Of a stretch of DNA of 64,000 nt, positions 53,150 to 63,990 are shown in pieces; position 1 is the stretch's first letter; each line of letters begins with the position of its first letter. Made by a program: the position numbers and the translations under genes. The stretch is from positions 595,001 to 659,000 of the forward strand of contig JAUJYZ010001198.1 of NCBI GenBank assembly GCA_033675265.1, written 5' to 3'. Source of the stretch: Actinostola sp. cb2023 (taxonomy: Eukaryota; Cnidaria; Anthozoa; Actiniaria; Actinostolidae). The notes below the pieces were generated by a model, which saw only the letters and a list, made by a program, of their open reading frames with translations, was not told where the DNA came from and did no database searches.

Positions 53150-53684
53150 AGGCCCCGTCCACACGTATCCGCATATTTTTGAATCCGCAACTTTTTCGAT
53201 GCGGATTAAACTGACAAATTCGGGTCCACACGTAGCGCATTCGAATCGTATTAGCTCGTCCACACGTATCCGGTTATTTTTGAATCCGCAACTTTTTCGA
53301 TGCGGATTAAACTGACAAATTCGGGTCCACACGTAGCGTATTCGAATCGTATTAGCCCGTCCACACGTATCCGGTTATTTTTGAATCCGCAACTTTTTCG
53401 ATGCGGATTGGCCTCCCGTCCACTATCCGGTGAATACGATCGATGAATCCGCGCGATAAAGACTGGATCCGATACCGTGACGTCAACGTATTCAAAAGTA
53501 TACGGTCGACCGTCCACACGAGGCCGTATTCACAGCGTATTAAAAAAAATCCACTCTGGCGAGCGTATTCAAAAAGATGCGGATTCATCGATCGTACTCA
53601 CCGGATACGTGTGGACGAGAGGCCAATCCGCATTGTGAAAAAGTTGCGGGTTCAAAGATATCCGGGTACGTGTGGAAGGGGCCT
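53150..53684. mobile_element. MITE GGCCCCGTCCACACGTATCC in intron 1 of gene E
   Basis: AGGCCCCGTCCACACGTATC at the left and GGGTACGTGTGGAAGGGGCC at the right. The left arm contains two tandem copies of a block with GAATCCGCAACTTTTTCGAT then GCGGATTAAACTGACAAATT, and a third, partial one. The right half has the inverse (AATCCGCATTGTGAAAAAGT). Frames in it are repeat-derived. Confidence 0.85.
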
Positions 53685-53948
53685 AACAAGTACCTTAACT
53701 GACCCCGAGCAAGATGACGATCCTGATCATTATTGAAGTCTTACAACTGATTATTGCATACGAACGCATTGATGAACTGAAAAGTTGATCAACGAAATTC
53801 ACTTATCCAAGCACAGCGAAGCGTAGGAAAACTTTATTTGTACTAATTAACTTTAAGAACAAATAAAGTTTTCCTTTTCGATGCTCCAAGCATCATTTTC
53901 AAGGTACAAAATGAGTTGAATATCTCATTTTAAATTAACTGTCAAAAC

Positions 53949-54009
<61 letters not shown>

Positions 54010-54091
54010 GTTATAATAATACAAACAATAAATATGAATAATATAATATAAGCAATATAGAGAGAGAAATAAATAAATTAAGATATAAAAA

Positions 54092-54158
<67 letters not shown>

Positions 54159-54261
54159 GTTATTATTATTATTATTATTGTTATAATAATACAAACAATA
54201 AATATGAATAATATAATATAAGCAATATAGAGAGAGAAATAAATAAATTAAGATATAAAAA

Positions 54262-54295
<34 letters not shown>

Positions 54296-54647
54296 GTTAT
54301 AATACAGCCCTTTGCAAAAATTCTGTAAAAGCAATATAGATCGATATATCAATATATCGGGTGCATTGTGGGTAATTTTCATCATAAAATGGCTGAATAA
54401 GCCCTCTAAAGTTCAAATTTTAAAATATTTTTTTCACATACATACTACAAAGGTTACTTGGGTTTAGATTCAGGTTTAATAATAGCTAAAATCAAAGAAT
54501 TAGGATTATGCAAATTACTATATATTGATATATCGATATATTAGGATTTTACAGAATTTTTGCAAAACGCTGTAATACAAACAATAAATATGAATAATAT
54601 AATATAAGCAATATAGAGAGAGAAATAAATAAATTAAGATATAAAAA

Positions 54648-54735
<88 letters not shown>
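53949..54735. repeat. ATT trinucleotide arrays in a triplicated block
   Basis: Long TTATTATTA runs at 53949-54010, 54092-54180, 54264-54300 and 54648-54735 alternate with three copies of a 90-bp block (ATAATACAAACAATAAATAT, then GCAATATAGAGAGAGAAATA). The minus frame at 54634-54822 is just Asn repeats. Confidence 0.93.
54304..54576. mobile_element. MITE inserted in the triplicated ATT block
   Basis: CAGCCCTTTGCAAAAATTCT then GATATATCAATATATCGGGT and GCATTGTGGGTAATT at the left; TATATTGATATATCGATATA then TTTTGCAAAACGCTG at the right. It splits the third copy of the 90-bp block, so it arrived after the block was copied. It is a diverged relative of 21400-21648. Confidence 0.78.
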
Positions 54736-54740
<5 letters not shown>

Positions 54741-54936
54741 GGAAATCGCACGAGGTTGAGGCGTGCATATTTATCCGATATATCTTAACAATTAGAGTGG
54801 TTTTCATTAACCCGTGAAACAAAGTGTACTAATTAGAGGTGTAATAGTCAGATAAACACAATAGAAAACAAAATAATTAGAGTGCAGTAGTGCTAAATAC
54901 GCTAAAGTGTATTTCACGGGTTTATGAAATGTTCTT

Positions 54937-55038
54937 AATGTAGTTCGTAAGGTTTCATCAAGCGTAAAAAGACTTGAACCTGGGCTCAGTATTTTTCTGA
55001 GTCTTTTTACGCTTGACGAAACCTTACGAACTACATTA
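54937..55038. repeat. Near-perfect palindrome in intron 1 of gene E
   Basis: AATGTAGTTCGTAAGGTTTC then AAGCGTAAAAAGACT at the left is mirrored by AGTCTTTTTACGCTTGACGA then AACCTTACGAACTACATT. It ends about 50 bp before exon 1. Confidence 0.82.
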
Positions 55039-55513
55039 CTAACTATTACCAAGCGACACATTACCTTATAAATTATGTTTTCTTACCATTCGTGTGTAAT
55101 GATGATAACTGTGAGACTTCCTCAGGGGGCCATCCATCCCTCTTGCCGCCCGTTCGCTTAACAAAATACACTCATGCAAGCCCATTCCGTCAGGTTTGTC
55201 AGCAAAATTCACCGACTTACATTCTGGTAAACGATTACACTTCGTACCACAGTGAAGTACACTTTGGACTTGAACAGTGCCGATGACCTTTCCATCTAGT
55301 ACATGGAAATCGAGTCGCGAAAAATACGCGGAAATGACCTCAGAAGAGCAAAATGGTACAAGAAGCAGTGATACGATACATGACCACATACAGGTCATGC
55401 TGACGGAGGCCAGTAGATTACCAGTACGAACGCTTAAACGTCTACCAAAAAAAGATCAGAAAGCTGCGAGCCTTCGGTCTATGTCGCTTTAATACTAGAA
55501 ACTTGAAGTGTTC

Positions 55514-56072
55514 TGTTAAGGGAGGCTCTAGGTAGGCTGGTATCGTTTCTTGTTCTTTATTTAAGCTCTGGCTGGCTAGGACTAACTACAATTTGAGGTG
55601 CGGTCACTTTTATAGTGACGCGCACTAGCTGTCTATCATTATATCTAGATTACAATTATGAAATACGCAGTTAAGTCGTACAAGTAATCTAAAGATCTTA
55701 TATAGTTAACTTCTGTAATACTGCAACAAAGTTATACTGTTGGATAGTGAAAATTATAAGTTATCTGACTGTGTCAAAATATCGTAAGTGGGAAATAGGA
55801 ATAAGAAGTTCTGACGAAGTATAGTGTCTATGGGCGTGGTAGATAATTGTGTGACAAGAATGCCAAAATAGGAGGAGACTGGATGATAAGAAAATAAGGG
55901 ATTGCATGATCTAGGATACAATCTGGTTCTAGAGATAATGGAACTAAAGTCTTAATAGGATTGACTTAGCTTATCAATAAATGAGAGGAATGTAGTTGTT
56001 TTATCTAAAAGTGTTTTGAGAATACACAGCAATTAACAGTGTCGGTAAAATCAGTAATTATGTTGTGTAACA
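55514..56072 (-). repeat. 3' LTR of the retroelement (559 bp)
   Basis: Matches 61409-62111 except for two absent segments. About 48 bp (the TTTGATCTAGGTTCGTGATT region) and about 95 bp (the TTTAATCAAATTCCAAATGC region) are present only in the other LTR. Confidence 0.78.
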
Positions 56073-56538
56073 TGGCTCTCCCATTAATTTAGAGCTCCGT
56101 CGAGAAAAAGTTTGATTGTATGCTAAATTAAACGAACCGTTTTTGTTTGTTCTTTAAATACTTCCTCAGTAAATGTGTAGGATCGATATAGGTAACCATC
56201 ACCGATAGATATATAAGATTATAAGCTTACCTTAATGCGATAATTATATACATAATCATCACTGTCGTTTTCTAATAACTATAAATGGATAATATTAACA
56301 TGTATTTTTTGTTGTTGTTGTTGTTTCTTGTTCCTTTTCCTATTTTTTTGTGAATATAAGTCAAAACCACACTCAATGTTGATGATTATACTTGAAAATA
56401 TATGAGTACATAGTTAAATCAATATAGCTGAAAATAACTTGTATAGTTATATCAGAGTTCAATGTTTTTAAATCTTGTTCCGTATTGTAGTAAAGTTCAT
56501 AGTTCTTTGTTTGATTGTTACCGTAGTTTGTTGATAAT

Positions 56539-56958
56539 TCAAACAGGTTGTCCTGGATCATCAGATATTGGGATATCATCTTGACGGTGTAGATGAGTAC
56601 ATCCAAGGTCTTGTTCAGTAGACTCCATAGGGTTTTGACATTCAATGCATTGTTGTTCGTCAGTAGTTTTCTTTTGATATTTAATAACATAGTTGTTAAT
56701 CTGTTCATTTTGATGTTTATGGATCTTGTAATAACAGCATAGGAATATTATGAGAGTAGTGCTGTTACAGAACGCGAGGCCAAGTGCAACACTTGCGACA
56801 ATCAGAGCGTCGGAAGTTTCATAAGTCTCTGTGATCATATCAATGTCTTTTTCTATCTTCTTGAATTTCCGTTGTAAATTTCCATCTATTCTATAGAAAG
56901 TCTTATCAAGTGCATCTATAACAGTTTTGTTAAAATGCAATTGAGGTCCAATGTTCAA
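56539..56958 (-). pseudogene. Membrane-anchored glycoprotein-like C-terminal fragment in the LTR element
   Basis: 139-codon frame with a long hydrophobic segment (SVALGLAFCNSTTLIIFLCC) followed by a basic-polar cytoplasmic-like tail, preceded by a charged helical region. The arrangement (ectodomain, one membrane anchor, short tail) near the 3' LTR is what an envelope-type gene would show, but no fusion-peptide or family motif is identified. It is not continuous with the glycoprotein-like frames at 58799-59020 and 60510-60700. Confidence 0.4.
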
Positions 56959-57152
56959 TGATTTGTAGTGAAGTTGGAAAGCTGAATCGTTTTTTGAGGG
57001 TAACCAGTTTACATACCGTACTCACGGCTGTTTCAAATGAGCGAATCGGGTATGTATCGATTTGCCATGCGCGAGAGTCTCCCACCGAGAATAGGACTGT
57101 TAATATTTTACTATCTCTAAATAAGGAGTAGTTCACTAAAAATCCAATGCGT

Positions 57153-57297
57153 TAGAGTGCAAATTAGAAAAGCTTGAAAACTAAATAACTAATTAGTACT
57201 AAATAGCACTAATGAAACAATAGAAAACAATAGAAATAGCACTATTTAGTACTATTTAAAATTAGTACTATTTCACACTTTTCTAAATTGCACTCTA
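57153..57297. mobile_element. MITE TAGAGTGCAAATTAGAAAAG
   Basis: TAGAGTGCAAATTAGAAAAG at the left and CTTTTCTAAATTGCACTCTA at the right. Internal AGTACTAAATAGCACTAATG is mirrored by ATAGCACTATTTAGTACTAT. Nested inside the LTR element. Confidence 0.8.
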
Positions 57298-58135
57298 GTT
57301 GGGCGCAATTACATCTAACGACATGACAAATGTAAATGTGTTCAAATGGTCTTTTGAGATACATGAACGACCTATCTGTGGGCTAACATCGACAAATTGC
57401 TATAAATATCCGATGGAATTGAGTTATGATGTTTTATTTTGCCGGTAAGCATGATTCGTGTGTAATTATTGCCATACTAAGCGGTACTCGCAAGCCAGTA
57501 TTTCTTTCCAATGCAATAACTGTTAAGCAATACCTCTATGTTACCCCACAGAAGAATTATACAGAATAGATTTTGAAAACAAAAAAATACTATTGCTACG
57601 GTCAGTTTCTCGTAATCTATATACGCCACGATATAGAGAGTGATGTTTTGATGGCCGACATCGAAATGGCGAAGGAATACTCTGTTGATACTTTATATAC
57701 TGCCAATTATGCTGCCTACAAAATGTCATATATTAACGTAACACTGAAACAACGAAATAGGTTATATGAATACATGTTTTATTGAGGACCTGGAAAGCAA
57801 GAAAAGTAGAAAAAAACAATAATAATACTTGGTATTTACAATATTTACAAACTTAACTAGCGGCTAGCTAGACGAATACACTAATATACTTTATTTACAA
57901 ATATTTACAAAAAGATGACGACGATCGACATAATACATTTCTTATCCTCAGTGTTGCGTCACTGTCGTTGTCTGTCTGGTCGAGTTCCTCTGGGAGGCCG
58001 AGTTGATTTTGGACGTATCTGAGAGAAAAACAATTTCAAATCAGTCTTAAGTTATTAATATAAAGCATGAATGAATTGAATGAAGAATACTAACCTGAAA
58101 TTACGAATTCTTTGTGAAATAGGAGCTGAAACGTC
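57298..58135. other. LTR element interior, no gene recognised
   Basis: Short frames exist on both strands (plus 57573-57785, minus 57541-57729), with no domain recognised. They overlap one another and are not called. Confidence 0.4.
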
Positions 58136-58171
58136 ACCGAATTATTCACACAATCGATTTTTCGCTCAAAG

Positions 58172-58655
58172 AATTAGTTTAAAGTGCTTGTGACGCTTAT
58201 TTTTTTATTAAAAAAACCGATTACATATGAAGTGAATAGTGGGATGGTTCAGTATTTTGTGATTTGAACTTCGCATTTGCGAGTTATAAAGGTTTGAAAT
58301 CGTGATATGCTAATTTGGTGACGTCAACGTAGGCATTTGCCGTAACTTATTTATATTTTTTCAAGTAGCAATCTTTTCTGAAATGGAAAAAAAAGTTTAA
58401 CATCATGCCCATGTAAATAAGTTGTAGAAAAACTTTTTGCCAGATTAAAAATGTCAGTAATTTGCACAATGGCACTTTTGTATAATAAATTATGCCTACG
58501 TTGACGTCACTGAATTACCATATCAACATTTCAAACCTTTATAACTCGCAAATGCGAAGCTCAAATCACAAAATACTGAACCATCCCACTATTCACTTCA
58601 TATGTAATCGATTTTAAAAATAAAAAAATAAGCGTCATAGGCTCTTTAAGCAACA
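58172..58655. mobile_element. MITE with about 140-bp arms nested in the LTR element
   Basis: TTAAAGTGCTTGTGACGCTT then CATATGAAGTGAATAGTGGG and GAGTTATAAAGGTTTGAAAT at the left are mirrored at the right through ATTTCAAACCTTTATAACTC, TTCACTTCATATGTAATCGA and AGCGTCATAGGCTCTTTAA. Arms share GACGTCAACGTAGGCAT / ATGCCTACGTTGACGTC. Confidence 0.85.
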
Positions 58656-58798
58656 TATTCTTTTTTTAAACCCTGCTTTCCTTGCTGTTGTTGTTCCTCG
58701 CATAACTCGCCGTGTACGTGTCCGCCAAATTGAAAATTAGTAATTCTATCCTTTGATATTGCGACATAATCCTCGCAACGATACATTTGGTCAGCGGA

Positions 58799-60700
58799 CT
58801 AAAAATGCCGTTTGAAACAGCCGTGTACTTGGCCATGGTCTGGCTGGAATAGTGGAATGGACATCCTTAGGGTTTTTGGACATGCACCAATTCCATTCTT
58901 GAGTAATTCGTTGGTTTCATTGCATGGTATGTTGTATATAGACAGAGGTGTAGTCTGAAGCTTTCCAGTTTTAAGAGAGAGGTTGATGGTTGCTGTTGCT
59001 AGGTAGTACCTTCGAATTCCACCAAGCCCGGGGGGGGGGGGGGGGGGGGGGGGGGGCACTCCCATATATACGATATATAGGTATGTGCCCCCAAATAGGG
59101 TATGGTTTTTGAACCTCCAGATCCTTAAATGGGGTACCATATTTTGCTTTTTCCCATAAAATAACATATTCGATCCTTAAAGGAGCAGTGTCAAGCCTCA
59201 CGCATGCGCATTAAAATCAAAACAATAACACTCGGTTGAAAAGCCTACCTTGCCCGGTAGCGTGTTACAAAACCCCCCTAAAACCGTTCTAATCGCTAAA
59301 TAAATGACCTACAGGACTCATGTAGATACTAATCTTTATTTAGAAATCAATTTTAGAACTTCAATATATCAAAAGGACTGAATTCAAGAAGTGAATTCAC
59401 GGCGATATCATTTTCCAACGGCCGATCAAATAAGACACAGGAAGCCCAACACATAAGTAGATGGTGGGAAGCTCACCGGGTTTACAAGTCGTTCTACGTG
59501 ACTTCAAAAGTCATGAACAGTACTGCACCTACGATTGATGATCAAGATTCCTTCGCAATCGACCAGAATTGCCGGTTTACAATTCGGTTTTCTTCACTCG
59601 AGGATGATGGCGGCCTGCCTCTCAACGGCTGTTCGACACTTTTTTCAACGGCTTCAAAGTCAGTTCTAAGATGAAATAATCCCCACTAGGAATTGTTGAA
59701 AATGAAGAACATGCTTTGAATTATTACTAGTGATCCATTAGACGCTTGAACAAACATGATTAAGGTCGATGGAAACGGATTGGAAACATCGATAATAATA
59801 AAAGTCCACGGTGGACTTTTATTATTTCTCGCTTCTTCCTTACCCAGGCTTACGCGGTCATATGGCTTGACACTGCCCCTTTAAATAGGGTACACTTTTT
59901 TTTATCTTTGTCAACAAACAGAACAATTTGTGATATATCAGAGAAAATACTAAGTCAACAGAACAACAATGTTCCTAATAATAATAATAATAATAATAAA
60001 GGTTTAATCGCAGTATATTTACATATAGTAGCTTTACATCTGTGAACTGATAAGAAACTAAACTTAAAACCAAAAATAAATAATAATGATAATAATAATA
60101 ATGTACTAAATATATTTAAAAAAAAAGAAGATATACAATATATGTATAATATGAAGATATAAATATAATATAAATACTATTTCTCTAAACGTAGTTTTGC
60201 TTTTTTGAATTGATGTTGTTTCACTTGACGGTTAAACGTTTTAGTGTCAGTGCATGATCTTATATCAGAGTTGTCATGAGTTCCACTTTGGGCTTGGCTT
60301 GATTGTTTTCACACATATAGGTTATAGTGTTAAATGCTTATTCCTTAAATGGGGTCTATATTACAGTTACAAATCCTTGGAAAGGGTATGAACTTTCCAA
60401 TTTGTCATCCTTAAATAGGGTCAGGGTTTCGACATCCCGGGGGCACACCCCTATCCTAAATTTCCGGGAGTGCCCCCCCCCCTCCCCCCCTCCCCCGGCC
60501 GAGCCACCAAGATGGTATATAGGCTCCAATGAATCACATGGTACTGGAACGTGGTTTCGTTCGAAGTTAACTTTAGTGCCATCAGTCCATGGAAGACCAA
60601 GCCAAGTAGCATTGTCTGAGTTCTTCAGAAGAGTAACAGGACAAATAAATGCATTATGCTGATTAAAGCATGCAGTCAGCGCATCAGTCTTTAAAATAAT
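58799..60700 (-). pseudogene. Glycoprotein-like ORF split by an inserted element
   Basis: Two coding-looking stretches on the minus strand, about 60510-60700 and 58799-59025, contain several Cys residues and sequons (NAT, NLS, NET), suggesting a secreted or envelope-type ectodomain. They are separated by the 1.5 kb inverted-repeat element at 59027-60495. The outer stretches have no polymerase similarity. Whether they derive from a viral-type envelope or a captured host gene cannot be decided by eye; the copy is clearly broken. Confidence 0.4.
59027..60495. mobile_element. Inverted-repeat element with poly-G/poly-C ends
   Basis: The left end is a G-homopolymer of about 29 bp then GCACTCCCATATATA, with GTGCCCCCAAATAGGGTATG inside. 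The right end is the inverse: CATCCCGGGGGCACACCCCT, then CGGGAGTGCCCCCCCCC. A second, nested element at about 59178-59884 has TTAAAGGAGCAGTGTCAAGC and GCTTGACACTGCCCCTTTAA arms. Confidence 0.78.
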
Positions 60701-61408
60701 CTAGGCCAAAAACTAACGTGCAAAAGGTCTTGCATACTACTCTTATTCTGAATTGATATTTCACTGGAAAAACAATTTGATTGTACAAAAATATACCTCA
60801 AACAGTAGAGAAATATAAAGCTTATTATGTTCATATTCAGTGACTGGCTGGGTGACAATGTCCTGGGTTTTTTTTCTAAACGTAGGAGCAAATGAAATAT
60901 ATATTCATTTCTGATTAGTTATAGTTATTGTAATGCGCACTTGATCATTTTATGAAAAGTGCGCAATATAAATTAATAAATTATTATTATTATTATGAGA
61001 ATTGAATTCACCAAGGATATGCAGATGCGCGTAGCATGTTTTTATGTGTGTCAGTTAGAATATGTCATTTCATTACATGTTGTGTTAAAAAGGTCATCAT
61101 ATTAAGTATTGGGTCGCTTAGTATACTATGATAAGATTCACATACTCTACACACGTTGGTTAACATGAAACTACGTCTAATCGAACTAGTTTACTACATT
61201 AATTTACAGATTAAATATTAAGGGCTGAGCACTAGCGCAACTTACATCAACATAAGCATATTATTTGTAAATACCTTCCAAATGAAGACCGGGTTCTCGT
61301 ACCAATGTTAATGGAGTTTCACCGATATTACGATGGAATCCCGTATTGTTCCATTGATGTTAAGGGACTTCCACTGATGGTACAGTGGAACCCCGGGTTC
61401 TCTACCAG

Positions 61409-62111
61409 TGTAAAGGGAGGCTCTAGGTAGACTGGTATCGTTTCTTGTTCTTTATTTAAGCTCTGGCTGGCTAGGACTAACTACAATTTGAGGTGCGGTC
61501 ACTTTTATAGTGACGCGCACTAGCTGTCTATCATTATATCAATGTCAGTTTGATCTAGGTTCGTGATTGGCTATAAACTATGTGGTTCTAGATTACAATT
61601 ATGAAATACGCAGTTAAGTCGTACAAGTAATCTAAAGATCTTATATAGTTAACTTCTGTAATACTGCAACAAAGTTATACTGTTGGATAGTGAAAATTTA
61701 TTTAATCAAATTCCAAATGCATTACATTCATTATCAGTGAATCTAATGAATCTGAGGTGGACCTAATCAGAATTCAAGATTCCCTACTAAAATTAAAAGT
61801 TATCTGATTGTGTCAAAATATTGTAAGTGGGAAATAGGAATAAGAAGTTCTGACGAAGTATAGTGTCTTTGGGCGTGGTAGATAATTGTGTGACAAGAAT
61901 GCCAAAATAGGAGGAGACTGGATGATAAGAAAATAAGGGATTGCATGATCTAGGATACAATCTGGTTCTAGAGATAATGGAACTAAAGTCTTAATAGGAT
62001 TGACTTAGCTTATCAATAAATGAGAGGAATGTAGTTGTTTTATCTAAAAGTGTTTTGAGAATACACAGCAATTAACAGTGTCGGTAAAATCAGTAATTCT
62101 GTTGTGTAACA
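61409..62111 (-). repeat. 5' LTR of the retroelement (703 bp)
   Basis: The longer, presumably more complete LTR. On the minus strand it begins TGTTACACAACAGAATTACT. It is followed directly inside by the primer-site-like TGGTAGAGAACCCGG. Confidence 0.78.
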
Positions 62112-62157
62112 GTTCAATAAGATTAACTTGAAGCCAACTGTCTCAGCATTTCTGCCA

Positions 62158-62333
62158 ACTAGAGTGATTCCAATAAACCAGGGCATTACTAACTCCACCA
62201 ATACGCACTATTATTATTATTATTATTATTAAACACTCACTCTTAGCTTTTCGGTTTTCTTTTGTTTCTTTGCATCTAATAAACACTGACTATTAAAATT
62301 AGTAGTGCCCAGGTTTATTGGAATCACTCTAGT
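62158..62333. mobile_element. MITE ACTAGAGTGATTCC
   Basis: ACTAGAGTGATTCCAATAAA then CCAGGGCATTACTAA at the left; TTAGTAGTGCCCAGG then TTTATTGGAATCACTCTAGT at the right, with a TTATTATTA stretch between. Confidence 0.85.
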
Positions 62334-62344
62334 AGTGTCAAAAA

Positions 62345-62676
62345 CAATTGCCCTATACCATTATGACGTAACGGCTTGTTTATGAGGGGGACAGAATCGT
62401 GAAGAACAATAGAAATTTGAACTAAATCTGCTCTGCTGAGGTTCGCTTGATTTCAAATTGCCTAGTTTCCAGATATTATGTTCATCGATACTTTTCCCAC
62501 AATATTTACTGTGTTTGGTGACTTTTATCGCTTTCAGACGGTATGTAAAATACATTTATTTGGGAAATCCTTTGTGTTGGTTGCTGTTTGTCCCCCCCGG
62601 GCTCTCGCGACCATGACCCTTAGCGTTTAAACAATAGATTGTTTTGATGTGACGTCATAGTGATATAGGGCAATTA
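62345..62676. mobile_element. MITE CAATTGCCCTATA
   Basis: CAATTGCCCTATACCATTAT then GACGTAACGG at the left and GTGACGTCATAGTGATATAG then GGCAATT at the right. The interior holds CCCCCCCGGGCTCTCGCGAC. No coding. Confidence 0.7.
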
Positions 62677-62994
62677 GTAATGCAGGTGATCAGAAATGAT
62701 CCAGAGTTATTTTTAAATTAAAACGAGCCAAGAAGATTGCTATTATTCATAACTCGGTGAAGAGCGATTCCCACAGCATCTTACTGATCTTCAACGAGTT
62801 GAAAATGGTGCAAGAAATTTACAGTGTTTCGTTGTGACTGTGGCTATTTGTTTAGGTGGAATAAACAAGAAAAAAATTGAACTTTATACAAAACTGTTTT
62901 GCATAAATTAGCATGCAAATTGTATGGATTCACAAAAGTGTAGTGTTTTATTTCCTGTGTAAATGTAATTAGACGCCTGCTCCACGTATTGTGC

Positions 62995-63430
62995 ACTCTA
63001 TTTTTATGAATCTTTAGAAGTGTCAGTGACGTCATCTACTCAACCCTAACAATCATCACGGCTTCGCTCCATACATTTCTTTGTGTTTAGTTTCTTGAAT
63101 TATTTTATTTCTATGAAGCTAAAAGTTTGGGTCAAGGAGTTTTCTTACATTATTTGTGCTTAGGATTGATTGTCTGACCAGTTTTCTTCAATGCAGAGCT
63201 GGTATCTGAACAAAACATTGAGATATTTTGACTCACAAAATACAAAGAAATGTATGGAGCTGAATGTTTGGGTTGAGTAGATGACGTCACTGACACCTCT
63301 AAAGATTCATGAAAATATAGTACTTCCCTCTGGAATATTGAAAAAAGATTTTAACTAGTTATTATTAGACCCTTGAAGAATTATTCAATGAAGTTTCAGC
63401 TAAATTAAATTTCGATCGATTTTCGTCCAA
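62995..63430. mobile_element. AGGGGGACTAG-family element, both arms, ends eroded
   Basis: TATTTTTATGAATCTTTAGA then GTGTCAGTGACGTCATCTAC at the left is mirrored at the right. The interior GCTCCATACATTTCTTTGTG and AGGAGTTTTCTTACATTA match 22190-22742. The outer AGGGGGACTAG termini are not preserved. Confidence 0.8.
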
Positions 63431-63529
63431 GTAGCACTTTATATAAATAGTAGTTATTTATTGTTTACAAATTAACCCGTTTTTTCGTTTGATGTATTGT
63501 TGATAACTTGGCAAACAGTGTTCTTGCAG

Positions 63530-63990
63530 GCGGGATTTCTGGGCGCCATGAATGATGCAGGTAACTCAGTTATATAATGCAAAGGATTGGTCCCGGAACT
63601 CGATACGATTTGCCTGCTAACTTGGTCCTTTTGGCAGACAAAGGATATGCAGACGTCCCCCCTCTACTCACACCCTATTCGACGCATGGGTGCGCTTGAC
63701 AAACGAAGAACACGAAGATTTAAAGCATGGTCCCCATATGATCGCTGCGATCGCCCTTTTGTTCAGCGCCCATTTTCAGGGAATCGCAGAGATTCTACTG
63801 TCTTTGGCAAAGATATCAGGATCGCTGTGATTCGCTGAACATGGTTTTGGGCGATCACAGCGATCATACCAGGCTATAGCGAAGGCTTTCGATCAAGGTG
63901 TAGAATTATTGTTGAGGAAACTTTTAAGTACATAAAATGCTACCGATCTGTTGGCAGCATTTGGCGTCACCCTCGTTGGTTCCAATCTTT
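63530..63990 (+). pseudogene. Decayed PIF/Harbinger-like transposase fragment
   Basis: In the frame starting near 63590, translation gives LPANLVLLADKGYADVPPLL and TPYSTHG, like the second catalytic-Asp region of DDE_Tnp_4 (HARBI1-type) transposases. Stops follow at intervals, and a later stretch (IAKAFDQGVELLL) continues in register. No complete domain remains. The overlapping 83-codon frame at 63587 is a shadow. Confidence 0.55.

Larger units (their letters stand above)
51648..55398 (-). pseudogene. Gene E: diverged PAN-EGF-F5/8C paralogue, F5/8C exon broken
   Basis: Exons in transcript order 55087-55398 (312 nt), 52998-53115 (118), 52475-52792 (318) and 51648-51788 (141). Exon 1 gives a signal peptide (CIVSLLLVPFCSSE) and a PAN domain (CGTKCNRLPECKSVNF, HECILL). 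Exon 2 is an intact EGF (NPCEDDPDLCKNGTC, YVCHCRPGYKGDRC). In exon 3 the expected frame hits TAG where A-D have CAG (GACTCT-TAG-ATC, minus strand near 52745). A 4-bp insertion (about 52720) then shifts the frame, after which the remainder (NGRLNSNL, YLQIDLGSKK, VATQGR) is open in the correct phase to the donor. Exon 4 ends RVELYGCI. It is probably a pseudogene, or encodes only a truncated PAN-EGF protein. It is the oldest copy by sequence divergence. Confidence 0.82.
55514..62111 (-). mobile_element. LTR retroelement, minus strand, gag-pol not recognisable
   Basis: Two direct repeats (55514-56072 and 61409-62111) start TGTTA or TGTAA and end TAACA in plus-strand reading. GTTC flanks the whole (55510-55513 and 62112-62115). 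On the minus strand the 5' LTR is 62111-61409, followed at once by a primer-site-like TGGTAGAGAACCCGG. The 3' LTR is preceded by a purine tract (AATGGGAGAGCCA). The 5.3 kb interior lacks reverse transcriptase, protease or integrase motifs. It keeps glycoprotein-like coding remnants and has at least three nested inverted-repeat insertions. It is probably a deleted, immobile copy. Confidence 0.72.

Noticed and set aside
53147..53736. Four overlapping frames with repeated ADSKITGYVW-type peptides
   Set aside because: All lie in the GGCCCCGTCCACACG MITE and reflect its internal repeats.
54634..54822. Poly-Asn frame
   Set aside because: Translation of the ATT microsatellite.
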